Below, piece after piece: positions 42,017-50,489 of a DNA stretch of 64,000 nucleotides (position 1 is the first letter of the stretch; each line of letters opens with the position of its first letter). Origin of the DNA: Sporosarcina sp. P2. GTDB taxonomy: Bacteria > Bacillota > Bacilli > Bacillales_A > Planococcaceae. Below the pieces are notes generated by a model. The model had not been told where the DNA came from. It saw only the letters and a list, made by a program, of their open reading frames with translations, and ran no database searches. The DNA is taken from the NCBI RefSeq assembly GCF_002743255.1, contig NZ_PDYY01000004.1, positions 186,001 through 250,000 on the forward strand, given 5' to 3'. Made by a program: the position numbers and the translations under genes.

Positions 42017-43537
42017 ATGGAAAATCGTTCACAGTGGGGAACGAGAGCTGGTTTTATACTGGCTGCAGTGGGTTCGGCTGTAGGACTCGGAAACATTTGG
42101 CGCTTTCCTTATGTTGCCTATGAAAATGGCGGCGGCGCATTTTTTATCCCGTACTTATTTGCACTATTAACAGCAGGTATTCCGATCCTGATCATGGAAT
42201 TCACGATTGGACATAAATATCGTGGATCAGCCCCTCTTTCATTCTTCCGATTGAATGGAAAAAAAGCCGAGTTTCTAGGCTGGTGGGGGATCTTTGTATC
42301 CTTCGTTATTTCTACCTATTATGCCGTAATCATTGCATGGGCTATGAAATATACCGTCTACTCATTTAGTTTATCGTGGGGGAAAGATCCAGAAGCATTC
42401 TTCTTCGGAGATGTTCTGAGCCTAGCGGATAAACCAGGAGAAGTCGGAGGACTCGTTGGAGGTGTAGTATTACCCTTACTACTTGTCTGGGTGATTTGTT
42501 ACATCATCCTAATCGGTGGTGTTAAGAAAGGGATTGAATTAGCGAATCGGATATTTATTCCTGTTCTTTTCTTACTCTTCTTATTTGTCGTCATCCGCGC
42601 CATCACACTTGACGGGGCTATGGTTGGGCTGGATGCGTTCTTTAAACCGGATGTCGATAAGTTACTGAACCCTCGTGTATGGGTTGCAGCGTATGGACAT
42701 ATCTTCTTCAGTTTATCGATCGCATTTGCCATTATGATCACGTATTCTAGTTATTTACCAAAGAAATCCGATATTACAAATAACGCCTTTATTACAGGTT
42801 TTGCAAACTCTTCTGTCGAGTTACTGGCAGGTATCGGAGTATTCGCGGTACTAGGATTCATGGCAACGAATCAAGGTGTAGACGTAGCAGACGTAGCCAC
42901 GGCAGGTGTAGGGCTTGCGTTCGTCGTATTCCCTGAAATCATTAATCAAATGCCTGGATTAAATGGCCTGTTCGGTGCATTCTTCTTCCTGTCGCTGACA
43001 CTTGCTGGTATCACATCACTCATCTCGATTTGTGAAACGTACATCGCAGGTATGGCAGATAAATTCAACATTTCAAGAAGTCGTTCGGTGACGATCGGTG
43101 TCGGATTATCAGCCGTCATCTCCCTGCTGTATGCAACGAACGGTGGTTTATACTTCTTAGACGTAGCGGATTACTTTATCAACCAATTTGGTATCGCAGT
43201 CATCGGTCTAATTGAAGTAGTCTTACTGGCTTGGGTGTTCAGAAAGCTTGGATTGTTCGAACAACATGCTAACGCAGTATCAGATATTCGTCTTGGTTGG
43301 TGGTGGAAAGTATCATTAACATTCATAACACCATTAGTATTAGGAACTATGTTATTCTTCCTCATCAAAGATAACATCGCAGAAAACTATGAAGGATATC
43401 CTACATCGTTCTTATGGACGATTGGTTGGCCAGTGGCAATTGGCGCGTTTGTTCTGTCGATCGTTTTCACATCATTAAAATGGAAAGACAACACACGAAT
43501 TACAACAGATTATGAAGAAGAAAAAGGGGGGCTATAA
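42017..43537 (+). CDS. neurotransmitter:sodium symporter (NSS/SNF) family amino acid transporter
   Basis: A protein of 506 residues, LeuT fold with twelve spans. TM1 has SAVGLGNIWRFPYVAYENGG, the Na+ and substrate unwinding region. TM6 region is FFSLSIAFAIMITYSSYLP and TM8 region GITSLISICETYIAGM. A 44-residue MetS-type small subunit is encoded directly downstream with no gap. That pairing is known for methionine/alanine NSS importers, so one of those is the likely substrate. GAGGTGAAG precedes the start. Confidence 0.9.
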   Translation: MENRSQWGTRAGFILAAVGSAVGLGNIWRFPYVAYENGGGAFFIPYLFALLTAGIPILIMEFTIGHKYRGSAPLSFFRLNGKKAEFLGWWGIFVSFVISTYYAVIIAWAMKYTVYSFSLSWGKDPEAFFFGDVLSLADKPGEVGGLVGGVVLPLLLVWVICYIILIGGVKKGIELANRIFIPVLFLLFLFVVIRAITLDGAMVGLDAFFKPDVDKLLNPRVWVAAYGHIFFSLSIAFAIMITYSSYLPKKSDITNNAFITGFANSSVELLAGIGVFAVLGFMATNQGVDVADVATAGVGLAFVVFPEIINQMPGLNGLFGAFFFLSLTLAGITSLISICETYIAGMADKFNISRSRSVTIGVGLSAVISLLYATNGGLYFLDVADYFINQFGIAVIGLIEVVLLAWVFRKLGLFEQHANAVSDIRLGWWWKVSLTFITPLVLGTMLFFLIKDNIAENYEGYPTSFLWTIGWPVAIGAFVLSIVFTSLKWKDNTRITTDYEEEKGGL

Positions 43538-43672
43538 ATGGATACAGGAATGAGCGGCTCTGCAATTCTCATGATGCTACTCGGTGTGACAATCATCTGG
43601 GGCGGTCTATTTATTAGCATCTTTTACGCTACGATCCTCAGTAAGTTTCGAAAGAAATTCAAAATCGAATAG
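43538..43672 (+). CDS. MetS-type small subunit of NSS transporter
   Basis: A protein of 44 residues: MDTGMSGSAILMMLLGVTII followed by WGGLFISIFYATI and a basic tail ending KFKIE. One membrane span with the basic tail inside. AGGGGGGC precedes the ATG, which directly follows the transporter stop. The methionine/alanine import family NSS transporter small subunit has this size, a GL.. span and the same genetic position. In Corynebacterium MetS is required for MetP activity. Confidence 0.85.
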   Translation: MDTGMSGSAILMMLLGVTIIWGGLFISIFYATILSKFRKKFKIE

Positions 43673-43682
43673 TAAACGATGG

Positions 43683-43721
43683 ACACCTGTAACCGGAAAT
43701 TTGGTTGCAGGTGTTTTTTTT
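43683..43721 (+). terminator. terminator of the NSS transporter operon
   Basis: ACACCTGTAACC and GGTTGCAGGTGT arms, then TTTTTTTT. Confidence 0.9.
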
Positions 43722-43728
43722 GTAAGTT

Positions 43729-43777
43729 GGTGAGTGCACCATTGATCGACGCTGCAGGAGGATACTTAAGCAATGGA
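43729..43777 (+). repeat. truncated copy D of the palindromic intergenic repeat
   Basis: GGTGAGTGCACCATTGATCG and the following CAGGAGGATACTTAAGCA match the left end of copy C (52366 onward: GGTGAGGGCACCGTTGATCG, CAGGCGGACGCTTTCCCA) at most positions. The right half is absent. No gene is supported in 43673-43966. Confidence 0.6.
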
Positions 43778-43897
43778 AGGGGTCAAAGCCATGCGTATTA
43801 GAAATCATCCACTACTACAACGAAAATCCAAAATCAGCCACCCTATTCCAAATTTCTACTCGCTTACCTTATTGCTTGCAATGTGTGTCAACTATAA

Positions 43898-43926
43898 TTG
43901 AAGGTTATCTGAATTTATGTTACATT
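43898..43926 (+). promoter_or_regulatory. promoter of lipA
   Basis: TTGAAG and TACATT are separated by 17 bp, about 40 bp before the coding start. Confidence 0.55.
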
Positions 43927-43966
43927 GACATGAGAAGAATCTATCAACAGAATGGAGTCGGTAGCG

Positions 43967-44917
43967 TTGTCATGCAAACCTGAAACAGGAAGAAAATCTG
44001 AGCATGTTAGAAAGCCGGATTGGCTGAAAATTAAGCTGAACACCAATGAGAACTATACAGGTTTAAAGAAATTAATGCGCGAAAAAAACTTGAATACCGT
44101 ATGTGAAGAAGCGCGTTGTCCGAACATTCATGAGTGTTGGGGAGAGCGACGTACAGCTACCTTTATGATCTTAGGGGCTGTGTGTACACGGGCATGTCGT
44201 TTCTGTGCAGTTAAAACAGGTTTACCTAATGAACTTGACACCGCTGAACCGGAACGCGTAGCGGAATCAGTTGAATTGATGAATTTGAAACATGCCGTCG
44301 TCACTGCCGTAGCACGCGATGATTTAAAAGATGGAGGCTCTGCGATTTTCGCGGAAACCATTCGTGCGATACGCAGGAAGAATCCATTTACGTCTATTGA
44401 AGTATTGCCATCGGATATGGGTGGAGATATAGAGAACCTGCAACGTTTGATGGATGCAAAACCAGATATCCTCAATCATAATATTGAAACAGTACGCCGT
44501 TTAACACCGAGAATTCGTGCGCGTGCAACATATGATCGTTCACTTGAATTACTTCAACGTGCCAAAAACATGTATCCCGAGATCCCGACAAAGTCTTCAC
44601 TAATGGTAGGACTCGGAGAAACAATGGAAGAAATTATTGAGACAATGGATGATCTGCGTGAACACAACGTAGATATCATGACAATTGGTCAATACTTGCA
44701 ACCAACAAAAAAACACGCTAAAGTCGTAAAATACTATTCGCCTGACGAGTTTGGTGAGTTGCGGAAAATCGCAATGACTAAAGGATTCTCTCATTGTGAG
44801 GCGGGGCCGCTTGTACGTTCAAGTTACCACGCAGACGAGCAAGTTAATGCTTCGGCCAGAGAAAAACAGCGCCAAGGTGACGAACTGCTGAAACTTGAAG
44901 GACAAGCGAGCAGTTAA
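43967..44917 (+). CDS. lipA: lipoyl synthase
   Basis: A protein of 316 residues from a TTG at 43967, which has GGAG 9 nt upstream; an ATG at 43952 is in frame but lacks a ribosome site, so the start is uncertain. The N-terminal auxiliary cluster cysteines are [12 protein letters not shown] and the radical-SAM cluster is CTRACRFC. Further family segments are [16 protein letters not shown] and [10 protein letters not shown]. It inserts two sulfurs into octanoyl groups on GcvH and the E2 subunits. It is followed directly by yutD, as in B. subtilis. Confidence 0.93.
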   Translation: MSCKPETGRKSEHVRKPDWLKIKLNTNENYTGLKKLMREKNLNTVCEEARCPNIHECWGERRTATFMILGAVCTRACRFCAVKTGLPNELDTAEPERVAESVELMNLKHAVVTAVARDDLKDGGSAIFAETIRAIRRKNPFTSIEVLPSDMGGDIENLQRLMDAKPDILNHNIETVRRLTPRIRARATYDRSLELLQRAKNMYPEIPTKSSLMVGLGETMEEIIETMDDLREHNVDIMTIGQYLQPTKKHAKVVKYYSPDEFGELRKIAMTKGFSHCEAGPLVRSSYHADEQVNASAREKQRQGDELLKLEGQASS

Positions 44918-44935
44918 ATGGAAGTGAAGCAGAGA

Positions 44936-45286
44936 ATGGTTATTGTAGAGAATATGCAATATGAAATTGCAGAAGAGTTTCGCGATGGGTTCGATGAAGA
45001 AGCCTTGAACGAACGCTTTAGCGAAGTACTGTTAAAGTATGACTTTATCTTGGGTGACTGGGGATATGGTCAATTACGATTAAAAGGCTTTTTTGATGAC
45101 CGTAATTCCAAATCCACATATGAAACGAAAATTAGTACTGTCCAAGATTATATTTATGAATACTGTAATTTCGGTTGTGCTTATTTTATCTTGAAAAAGA
45201 TTGGAAAAGTAAAAGCGGAACTAACGGAAGTGGAAGCGGTGGACGAAGTACATTCTGAAACGCCATCTACTTCAAAAATAGACTAA
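44936..45286 (+). CDS. yutD: YutD-family protein (DUF1027)
   Basis: A protein of 116 residues from the ATG at 44936, about 9 bp after GGAAGTG; the ATG at 44918 touches the lipA stop but its nearest GAAGGA is 15 bp away. The conserved block YDFILGDWGYGQLRLKGFFD and YIYEYCNFGCAYFILKK is the YutD signature, with two Cys. The function is unknown. The C-terminal ~25 residues are acidic and variable. It is probably co-transcribed with lipA. Confidence 0.85.
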   Translation: MVIVENMQYEIAEEFRDGFDEEALNERFSEVLLKYDFILGDWGYGQLRLKGFFDDRNSKSTYETKISTVQDYIYEYCNFGCAYFILKKIGKVKAELTEVEAVDEVHSETPSTSKID

Positions 45287-45290
45287 TAAA

Positions 45291-45328
45291 AATGAAAGCT
45301 TCGGGCAAATTAGCTCGGAGCCTTCATT
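45291..45328 (+). terminator. hairpin after yutD
   Basis: AATGAA.GCT.CGGGC and GCTCG.AGC.TTCATT arms with single mismatches. It lacks a long T-run, so termination may be partial. Confidence 0.55.
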
Positions 45329-45386
45329 CGTTTCGCAATAAATATGGTAAGATAGAAGTATAAGGTATATGAGGAGGATGAACAGT

Positions 45387-45833
45387 ATGTATTTTGTAGA
45401 TCAAAACCAAATCAATAAAACATTAGTGTATATGGAGCAGTTGATCGATATTTTCAAAAAGGAAACGAACTGGCTACAAAGCGATGTAAATAAGCTGGCT
45501 TTAGAGCGAATTACACACGGTTTGATTGAAGGAATCATTGACGTAGGTAATTCTATGATCGACGGATTCATCATGCGTGATCCTGGAAGTTACGACGATA
45601 TAATCGATATTCTTGAAGATGAAAAAGTGATCCTATCCGAGCAAGCCACTCCATTAAAGGCATTCATTTCATTACGCCCAATGATTGTCCGCCAATTCGT
45701 GGAAGTCGATGCGGATAGAGTAGTACAATCCATTCGCGAGACGCTTAACGAACTACAACAATTCCCAGGACAAGTTCGAGACTACTTAACGAATGAATTA
45801 GGTCCAGTCTCGGCGTTTCTTCCGACAGAATGA
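45387..45833 (+). CDS. yutE: DUF86-family protein YutE
   Basis: A protein of 148 residues from the ATG at 45387, 9 bp after GAGGAGG; an ATG at 45369 lies before that site. All-helical DUF86 fold, related to HepT-type proteins, with LALERITHGLIEGIIDVGNS and PLKAFISLRPMIVRQFVEVD. I do not see the RX4-6HXY motif of HepT ribonucleases and no MNT-type nucleotidyltransferase gene is adjacent, so it is not an obvious toxin. It overlaps yutF by 4 bp (ATGA). The order lipA-yutD-yutE-yutF is that of B. subtilis. Confidence 0.85.
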   Translation: MYFVDQNQINKTLVYMEQLIDIFKKETNWLQSDVNKLALERITHGLIEGIIDVGNSMIDGFIMRDPGSYDDIIDILEDEKVILSEQATPLKAFISLRPMIVRQFVEVDADRVVQSIRETLNELQQFPGQVRDYLTNELGPVSAFLPTE

Positions 45834-46597
45834 TGAGACAATATAAAGCGTATTGTTTTGATTTGGATGGCACGATGTATCGTGGTAGTGAACCTATCCA
45901 AGAAGCGGTAGATTTCGTTGCGGCGTGCCAAGCTGAGGGTAGGGGAACGTATTTCATTACGAATAACGCTGCCTTGACACGTACTGCGCAACAGAAGAAA
46001 CTAGCAAGTTTTGGTGTGAGTACAGAAACTGATTTCATCATGAATTCAGCCACCACACTGGCTCGTTATTGCAAACAGCATTATGACGGTGCAAACGTCA
46101 TGATGATTGGTGAAGAAGGATTGCGTGAGGCATTGGAACTCGAAAATATTACGATTACCATAACGAATCCAGATGTGGTGGTAATGGGACTCGATCGTCA
46201 GGTTACATACGACAAACTCGCGAATGCTTGTCTGGCGATACGTAACGGTGCTCATTTCTTAGGCACCAATCAAGATATTAAATTCCCGACTGAAAAAGGA
46301 CTAGTACCAGCTAACGGTTCTTTCCTTAAGTTGATGGAGGCGGCGACTGATACAAAGCCACTCATTGTTGGAAAACCAGAGCCGCATATGCTGGAGTTCA
46401 TTCGGCAGCAAGGAATGTACGAGAAGGAAGACATGATCTTGATCGGCGATAATTACGATACGGATATCATGGCGGGTATTCGCTATGGTATAGATACGGC
46501 GTATGTCGCGACAGGAGTCACGCGTAGAGAAGATGTGCTAAAGAAAGCGCAACAACCTACTTATATGCTGAATTCGCTTGCGGAATGGCTGAAGTAA
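45830..46597 (+). CDS. yutF: HAD-superfamily phosphatase, NagD/YutF type
   Basis: A protein of 255 residues. Motif I is CFDLDGTMYRGSEPI, the NagD-type cap follows (FITNNAALTRTAQQKKLASF), then the conserved Lys in VGKPEPHMLEFIRQQ and motif IV DMILIGDNYDTDIMAG. It dephosphorylates small phosphometabolites, with a broad substrate range in the family. The start overlaps the yutE stop. Confidence 0.92.
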   Translation: MMRQYKAYCFDLDGTMYRGSEPIQEAVDFVAACQAEGRGTYFITNNAALTRTAQQKKLASFGVSTETDFIMNSATTLARYCKQHYDGANVMMIGEEGLREALELENITITITNPDVVVMGLDRQVTYDKLANACLAIRNGAHFLGTNQDIKFPTEKGLVPANGSFLKLMEAATDTKPLIVGKPEPHMLEFIRQQGMYEKEDMILIGDNYDTDIMAGIRYGIDTAYVATGVTRREDVLKKAQQPTYMLNSLAEWLK

Positions 46598-46601
46598 TAA
46601 G

Positions 46602-46651
46602 AAGCTATCGAAGAAGTCGTTACACACCGGCTTCTTGCGATAGCTTTTTTG
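46602..46651 (+). terminator. terminator after yutF
   Basis: AAGCTATCG.AGAAG and CTTCTT.CGATAGCTT arms, then TTTTT. Confidence 0.9.
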
Positions 46652-46701
46652 TTTACAGGGTAGCTATTAGGGAATAGTGGGCAATGATAGTGGACTATAG
46701 C

Positions 46702-46745
46702 AAAAAAGGATGTCTCTAGAAGCGTAATCGCTAGAAGACATCCTG
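46702..46745 (-). terminator. terminator of yuzB
   Basis: On the minus strand AGGATGTCT and AGACATCCT flank a smaller CTAG/CTAG pairing, then TTTTTTG. Confidence 0.85.
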
Positions 46746-46759
46746 TTGACGGTATTTTA

Positions 46760-46996
46760 TTAAAAAAGTGGATTTTCTTCAATGAACTGATAAATTTGCT
46801 TCGTCAATTCATCCGCTGTATCCGCTTCGACAAGTTCACCATTAACAATCGCGTACAATGTGTCGCTACATTTCGTACAATAGCTCAAACAGCCGTATTC
46901 GAGTACGTCAATGTTTGGGTCTCGTTCCAACGTTTCGAATACAGGGTAGGCACCGTTAGCCAAATTACTCATACAAAACTCCACGATGGGATTCAT
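46760..46996 (-). CDS. yuzB: YuzB-family small cysteine protein (DUF1450)
   Basis: A protein of 78 residues from the ATG at 46996, with AGGTGAG upstream; a GTG at 47005 overlaps that site. Cysteines lie in VEFCMSNL and [17 protein letters not shown], the DUF1450 pattern, suggesting a metal or redox centre. Function unknown. Same length and neighbourhood as B. subtilis YuzB. Confidence 0.88.
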   Translation of the reverse strand: MNPIVEFCMSNLANGAYPVFETLERDPNIDVLEYGCLSYCTKCSDTLYAIVNGELVEADTADELTKQIYQFIEENPLF

Positions 46997-47061
46997 CTTT
47001 CTCACCTCGCCTACTAGAAATGGTACTCTTTTTTTACAAAAGCGTCAATGAACATGACATA

Positions 47062-47090
47062 TTGTGAAAGTTGTCACATACTGTTATACT
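47062..47090 (+). promoter_or_regulatory. yutJ promoter with Rex-like operator
   Basis: TTGTGA and TATACT are separated by 17 bp. TTGTGA, six bases, TCACAT (47062-47079) differs by one base from the Rex consensus TTGTGA-N6-TCACAA and covers the -35 and spacer. Confidence 0.6.
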
Positions 47091-47134
47091 AGCAAATGAG
47101 ATGCACGAGAAAATGGACATAGAAGGAGGACATT

Positions 47135-48202
47135 ATGAGAAAATTACTTTTACTAGGTGCCGGCTATGGTAACATGAGAATTTTATTGCGTTTACTAAAT
47201 AAAGAATTGCCAAGCGATATTGAAATTACACTTGTCGACAGAACCTTATTTCATAGTTTGAAAACAGAATTTTATGCATTGGCAGCGGGAACTGTGTCGG
47301 ATGCCGATGTGCGCGTCGCGATCCCTGTTCATGACCAATTGAAAGTGGTAGAAGGCGAGATTCAAGAAATCAAGCCAGAAGAAAAAGAAGTGTTGTTGGC
47401 AGACGGACAAGCACTTGCATACGACGAATTGGTCATCGGACTAGGTAGTGAAGATAATTACCACAACGTACCTGGAGCAGCTGAACATACGCTGAGTATC
47501 CAAACGATTGGGAAATCCCGCCGGACGTATCAGACGTTACTTGGACTAGGCGATGGCGCAACAGTGGGAATCGTAGGTGCGGGACTTAGCGGTATCGAAT
47601 TAGCGAGTGAGTTGCGTGAGAGTCGTCCGGATTTGAAGATTAAATTATTCGATCGAAGCCCGCGTATTTTACGTGACTTCCCTGAACGATTGAGTAACTT
47701 CGTAAAAGGTTGGTTTGATCAAAACAATGTAGAAGTCGTAGCGAATTCGAACATTACCAAGGTAGGCGAACATACTCTCTATAATCATGAAGATACAATC
47801 GATGTAGATGCAGTCGTTTGGACAGCTGGTATTAAGCCAGGCAAGGTTGTGGACGATTTAGTCATTCAGAAAGACCGTTCAGGCCGCATCGTACTCAATC
47901 AATACCACCAAGTTCCAAGTTACCGAAACATTTACGTTGTCGGGGACATCGCTGCGCTTCCACATGCACCAAGCGCTCAGTTGGCAGAAGTTCAAGGCGA
48001 GCAAATCGTTCAAGTATTACGCTCCACTTGGAAAGGTGAGCCGCTAATGCTTGAAATGCCGGAGCTGAAACTAAAAGGTTTCATGGGTTCGTTAGGGAAG
48101 AAGCAAGGATTTGCGTACTTAGCGGATCGTACCGTTACAGGAAGAATCGCCCGTTTAATGAAATCTGGCTTGCTATGGATGTACAAATGGCATAACGGGT
48201 AA
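47135..48202 (+). CDS. yutJ: NADH dehydrogenase-like flavoprotein YutJ (NDH-2 family)
   Basis: A protein of 355 residues. FAD-binding LLLLGAGYGNMRILLRLL at the N-terminus, NAD-binding VGIVGAGLSGIELASELRES, and the second FAD segment IYVVGDIAALPHAPSAQLAE. It is in the pyridine-nucleotide-disulfide oxidoreductase/NDH-2 family, shorter than YumB. It probably oxidises NADH at the membrane surface. A Rex-like operator in its promoter suggests repression when NADH/NAD+ is low. GGAGGAC precedes the start. Confidence 0.88.
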   Translation: MRKLLLLGAGYGNMRILLRLLNKELPSDIEITLVDRTLFHSLKTEFYALAAGTVSDADVRVAIPVHDQLKVVEGEIQEIKPEEKEVLLADGQALAYDELVIGLGSEDNYHNVPGAAEHTLSIQTIGKSRRTYQTLLGLGDGATVGIVGAGLSGIELASELRESRPDLKIKLFDRSPRILRDFPERLSNFVKGWFDQNNVEVVANSNITKVGEHTLYNHEDTIDVDAVVWTAGIKPGKVVDDLVIQKDRSGRIVLNQYHQVPSYRNIYVVGDIAALPHAPSAQLAEVQGEQIVQVLRSTWKGEPLMLEMPELKLKGFMGSLGKKQGFAYLADRTVTGRIARLMKSGLLWMYKWHNG

Positions 48203-48216
48203 TGTCAACAATCTGC

Positions 48217-48243
48217 AAGTCACTTCCATGAAGTGGCTTTTTT
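48217..48243 (+). terminator. terminator after yutJ
   Basis: AAGTCACTT and AAGTGGCTT arms, then TTTT. Confidence 0.8.
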
Positions 48244-48278
48244 AGTTATGATATTGCCTATCGTTCATTGCATACAAA

Positions 48279-48311
48279 GAAGCGGTCAGTTCCACATAGA
48301 ACGACCGCTTC
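48279..48311. terminator. hairpin, probable terminator of yuzD
   Basis: GAAGCGGTC and GACCGCTTC with an inner GTTC/GAAC, then CTTTG on the minus strand. Confidence 0.6.
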
Positions 48312-48352
48312 AATGAATATATTGTTCTCAATTAATCCATCAATTTCTCAAT

Positions 48353-48679
48353 TTATTCGGCTTGAAAACCTTGTGCTTCTAATGCGTTAAAAACAGGCTT
48401 TAGTTGAATATGGCCTTCTCCGATCATTTCATCATTAATCATGACGAGTGGATAAAAATACTCATCATCACGAATTTTTTCGACGATTTCTCGCTGTCGT
48501 GATTCGGTTAATTCTTGATCGATATCAATATACGTAATAGAAAACGGTTGTTCAGGGTACTTTCTCGATATTGCTGCTTGAAGCCATTCATACGTGTCTT
48601 TGGAAGAAGGTGCATTTACACAACTGGCACAGATGACTTCTGCTCCATATACTTCAATTATTACAGGGGATTGCGACAT
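48353..48679 (-). CDS. yuzD: YuzD-family disulfide oxidoreductase-like protein (DUF1462)
   Basis: A protein of 108 residues from the ATG at 48679, 10 bp after GGAGG; the TTG at 48688 is too close to it. Thioredoxin-like fold with VYGAEVICASCVNAPSSKDT (CASC) near the N-terminus. Function unknown. It is divergent from the NfuA-like gene, as in B. subtilis. Confidence 0.85.
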   Translation of the reverse strand: MSQSPVIIEVYGAEVICASCVNAPSSKDTYEWLQAAISRKYPEQPFSITYIDIDQELTESRQREIVEKIRDDEYFYPLVMINDEMIGEGHIQLKPVFNALEAQGFQAE

Positions 48680-48703
48680 ATTAATCAAACCTCCGATTCA
48701 TTA

Positions 48704-48733
48704 TTGGATTTTTTCTGCTGGGCAGTTTATAAT
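48704..48733 (+). promoter_or_regulatory. promoter of the NfuA-like gene
   Basis: TTGGAT, an 18-bp spacer and a perfect TATAAT, 30 bp upstream of the coding start. Confidence 0.6.
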
Positions 48734-48762
48734 AAGTATAAGGAAAGGAGAGTGTGTTTACA

Positions 48763-49002
48763 ATGACAACAGATATTAAATTATATGAGCCGGTAAAAGA
48801 AGTGCTAGATAAATTGCGCCCATTCCTCTTGCGAGACGGAGGGGACTGCGAACTAGTGGATATTGACGAAGGAATAGTAAAGCTGCGCCTATTAGGAGCA
48901 TGCGGAACTTGCCCTAGTTCAACGATTACATTAAAAGCTGGTATTGAACGTGCATTACTTGAAGAAGTACCAGGTGTAGTAGAAGTAGAACAAGTATTTT
49001 AA
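48763..49002 (+). CDS. yutI: NifU C-terminal domain Fe-S protein (NfuA-like, YutI)
   Basis: A protein of 79 residues from the ATG at 48763, with AAAGGAG upstream; a GTG at 48754 is too near that site. It consists only of the NifU C-terminal domain with the cluster motif [16 protein letters not shown] (CxxC). Such proteins carry and transfer Fe-S clusters made by the Suf system, whose operon is 16 kb upstream. Confidence 0.92.
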   Translation: MTTDIKLYEPVKEVLDKLRPFLLRDGGDCELVDIDEGIVKLRLLGACGTCPSSTITLKAGIERALLEEVPGVVEVEQVF

Positions 49003-49013
49003 TTTCATTAAAT

Positions 49014-49056
49014 AAAAAAGCCGTGCAAATGAAGTATAACCTTCTTTGCACGGTTT
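49014..49056. terminator. bidirectional terminator
   Basis: AGCCGTGCAAA..GAAG and CTTC.TTTGCACGGTT arms. T-rich on both exits, shared by yutI and the converging DUF2225 gene. Confidence 0.85.
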
Positions 49057-49063
49057 TCCTTAT

Positions 49064-49768
49064 TCAACTGGTTTTATGAGCGGTTTCCTCATCACGGATT
49101 TCTTGCCATCGATCTTTGGCCATTTTGATGATTGTAGGTTCGGTTGATCTGTTTTGCGCTTCAATTACACGTGAGAAGTTTCGTATGGCTTCTGCGCGAT
49201 CATGAATGCGCCAAGATAATTCCGCAATGATATATTGCACACGGGTTTCAGACATTTGTGTTCCGATATAATCACCTTCAGAAAATGCCTTTATGTAGAG
49301 GTCACGAGATATTTCAAGATAACGCATTTCTTTCTGACGGTTTTCCTCATTACGATAAATCCAAGCGATACGTAACATGATTCCTGCTATCGTTAAATAC
49401 TTTTCTTTTTTAAAATTGGCATTCAAATACGCTAATTTATAGGCTTCAATTGCTTGCTCTTTCGTCCGTACGCCACCAAATGAGCGGCTATGCCATTTAG
49501 CTGTTATGTTTTTAGCGATCATTTCTTTTGTGCCGGGCGCAAAGTAGGGAGCGAAATCATCAGTAAATGCAAAACCGCAATTCGGACATACGGCAACATT
49601 ATAAAAAATAGGATTAACTTCCTCGTCCAAGTAAATAGGTCTAAAATCGCTATCATGATCAACTACTCGTACTTGGCGAGAACGAACTTTAGTAGTAGGG
49701 AAATGCTCTTTACACAGTAAGCACTGCATTTTTTTCTCGTAAAACGGGCTAATTTCCACTAGTATCAT
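49064..49768 (-). CDS. DUF2225 zinc-ribbon/TPR-like protein
   Basis: A protein of 234 residues. Two CxxC pairs at the N-terminus (KKMQCLLCKEHFPTTKVRS and VAVCPNCGFAFTDDF) form a probable zinc ribbon, followed by an all-helical TPR-like body (EAYKLAYLNANFKKEKYLTI; RAEAIRNFSRVIEA). DUF2225 proteins are common in Firmicutes and uncharacterised. The start at 49768 has AGGACAGAAAGGG upstream; an internal Met at residue 14 is a possible alternative. Confidence 0.8.
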   Translation of the reverse strand: MILVEISPFYEKKMQCLLCKEHFPTTKVRSRQVRVVDHDSDFRPIYLDEEVNPIFYNVAVCPNCGFAFTDDFAPYFAPGTKEMIAKNITAKWHSRSFGGVRTKEQAIEAYKLAYLNANFKKEKYLTIAGIMLRIAWIYRNEENRQKEMRYLEISRDLYIKAFSEGDYIGTQMSETRVQYIIAELSWRIHDRAEAIRNFSRVIEAQNRSTEPTIIKMAKDRWQEIRDEETAHKTS

Positions 49769-49887
49769 CCCTTTCTGTCCTAAGTCTTATTATACATTAT
49801 AATAGACCTAGTGGGGGGCTATTTGTTTGCATTGTGATGAAAAAGATTGATATGATAAAAAGAAAACGTGGAAAGTGAGTGGTATTC

Positions 49888-50253
49888 ATGACGAACACAG
49901 TAGAGATAACAGAAGCAGCGGCATTTCACGTAAAAAAAATGATGACACATAATGAAGAAGAAGGATCTTTCTTGCGCGTTTCCGTTAATGGCGGAGGTTG
50001 TAGCGGGTTGACATACGGTCTTGGTTTTGCCCAGGAAAAAGAAGAGGATGATATTTCGTATACTGCACATGGAATTCCTGTAGTTATTAAAGAAGAGGAT
50101 GCAGCGATTCTTGTAGGGACAAAAGTGGATTATAAAGAATCTTTAATGGGTGGCGGCTTCACCATCGACAATCCGAATGCCATTGCAAATTGTGGTTGCG
50201 GTACTTCATTTAGAACAGCTAACAAAGCTGGCGCTCCGGCAGATTGCGAGTAA
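49888..50253 (+). CDS. yutM: HesB/IscA-family Fe-S carrier (YutM)
   Basis: A protein of 121 residues from the ATG at 49888, after GGAAAGTGAGTGG; a start at 49879 is within that sequence. The A-type carrier cysteines are in NGGGCSGLTYGLGFA and ANCGCGTSF (CxC form). It is a cluster carrier acting after Suf. The C-terminal extension ANKAGAPADCE carries one more Cys. Confidence 0.92.
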   Translation: MTNTVEITEAAAFHVKKMMTHNEEEGSFLRVSVNGGGCSGLTYGLGFAQEKEEDDISYTAHGIPVVIKEEDAAILVGTKVDYKESLMGGGFTIDNPNAIANCGCGTSFRTANKAGAPADCE

Positions 50254-50345
50254 ATGAAGAAGAGATTAGCCGAGCGGAATGTGAGGGAATTATAAGGACG
50301 CTACATTACTAGTCTAAATTGATTATTTGCACAATTATAATTCTG

Positions 50346-50374
50346 TTGAAATACGTTCGCAAAAGGTCTACTAT
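50346..50374 (+). promoter_or_regulatory. promoter of yumB
   Basis: TTGAAA and TACTAT are separated by 17 bp, giving a leader of about 110 nt before yumB. No gene in 50254-50489. Confidence 0.45.
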
Positions 50375-50489
50375 AGGAAATGAAAGTAAGATTCTATTCA
50401 TATTAAACTAAATGCCGGCACTGCAAAATAAGTAAGATTGATTTTACACGTACTCGGCGTTTAAGAAACTAAAAGGTGGTTCGATTTAC

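Noticed and set aside
43773..43901. 42-codon frame MEGVKAMRIRNHPLL... upstream of lipA
   Set aside because: It overlaps a repeat fragment and the lipA promoter; GGAGG is 12 bp from the start and no family is recognised.
45387..46597. yutE as a HepT-type toxin of a toxin-antitoxin pair
   Set aside because: The RX4-6HXY motif is not visible and the partner is a HAD phosphatase, not an MNT-type nucleotidyltransferase.
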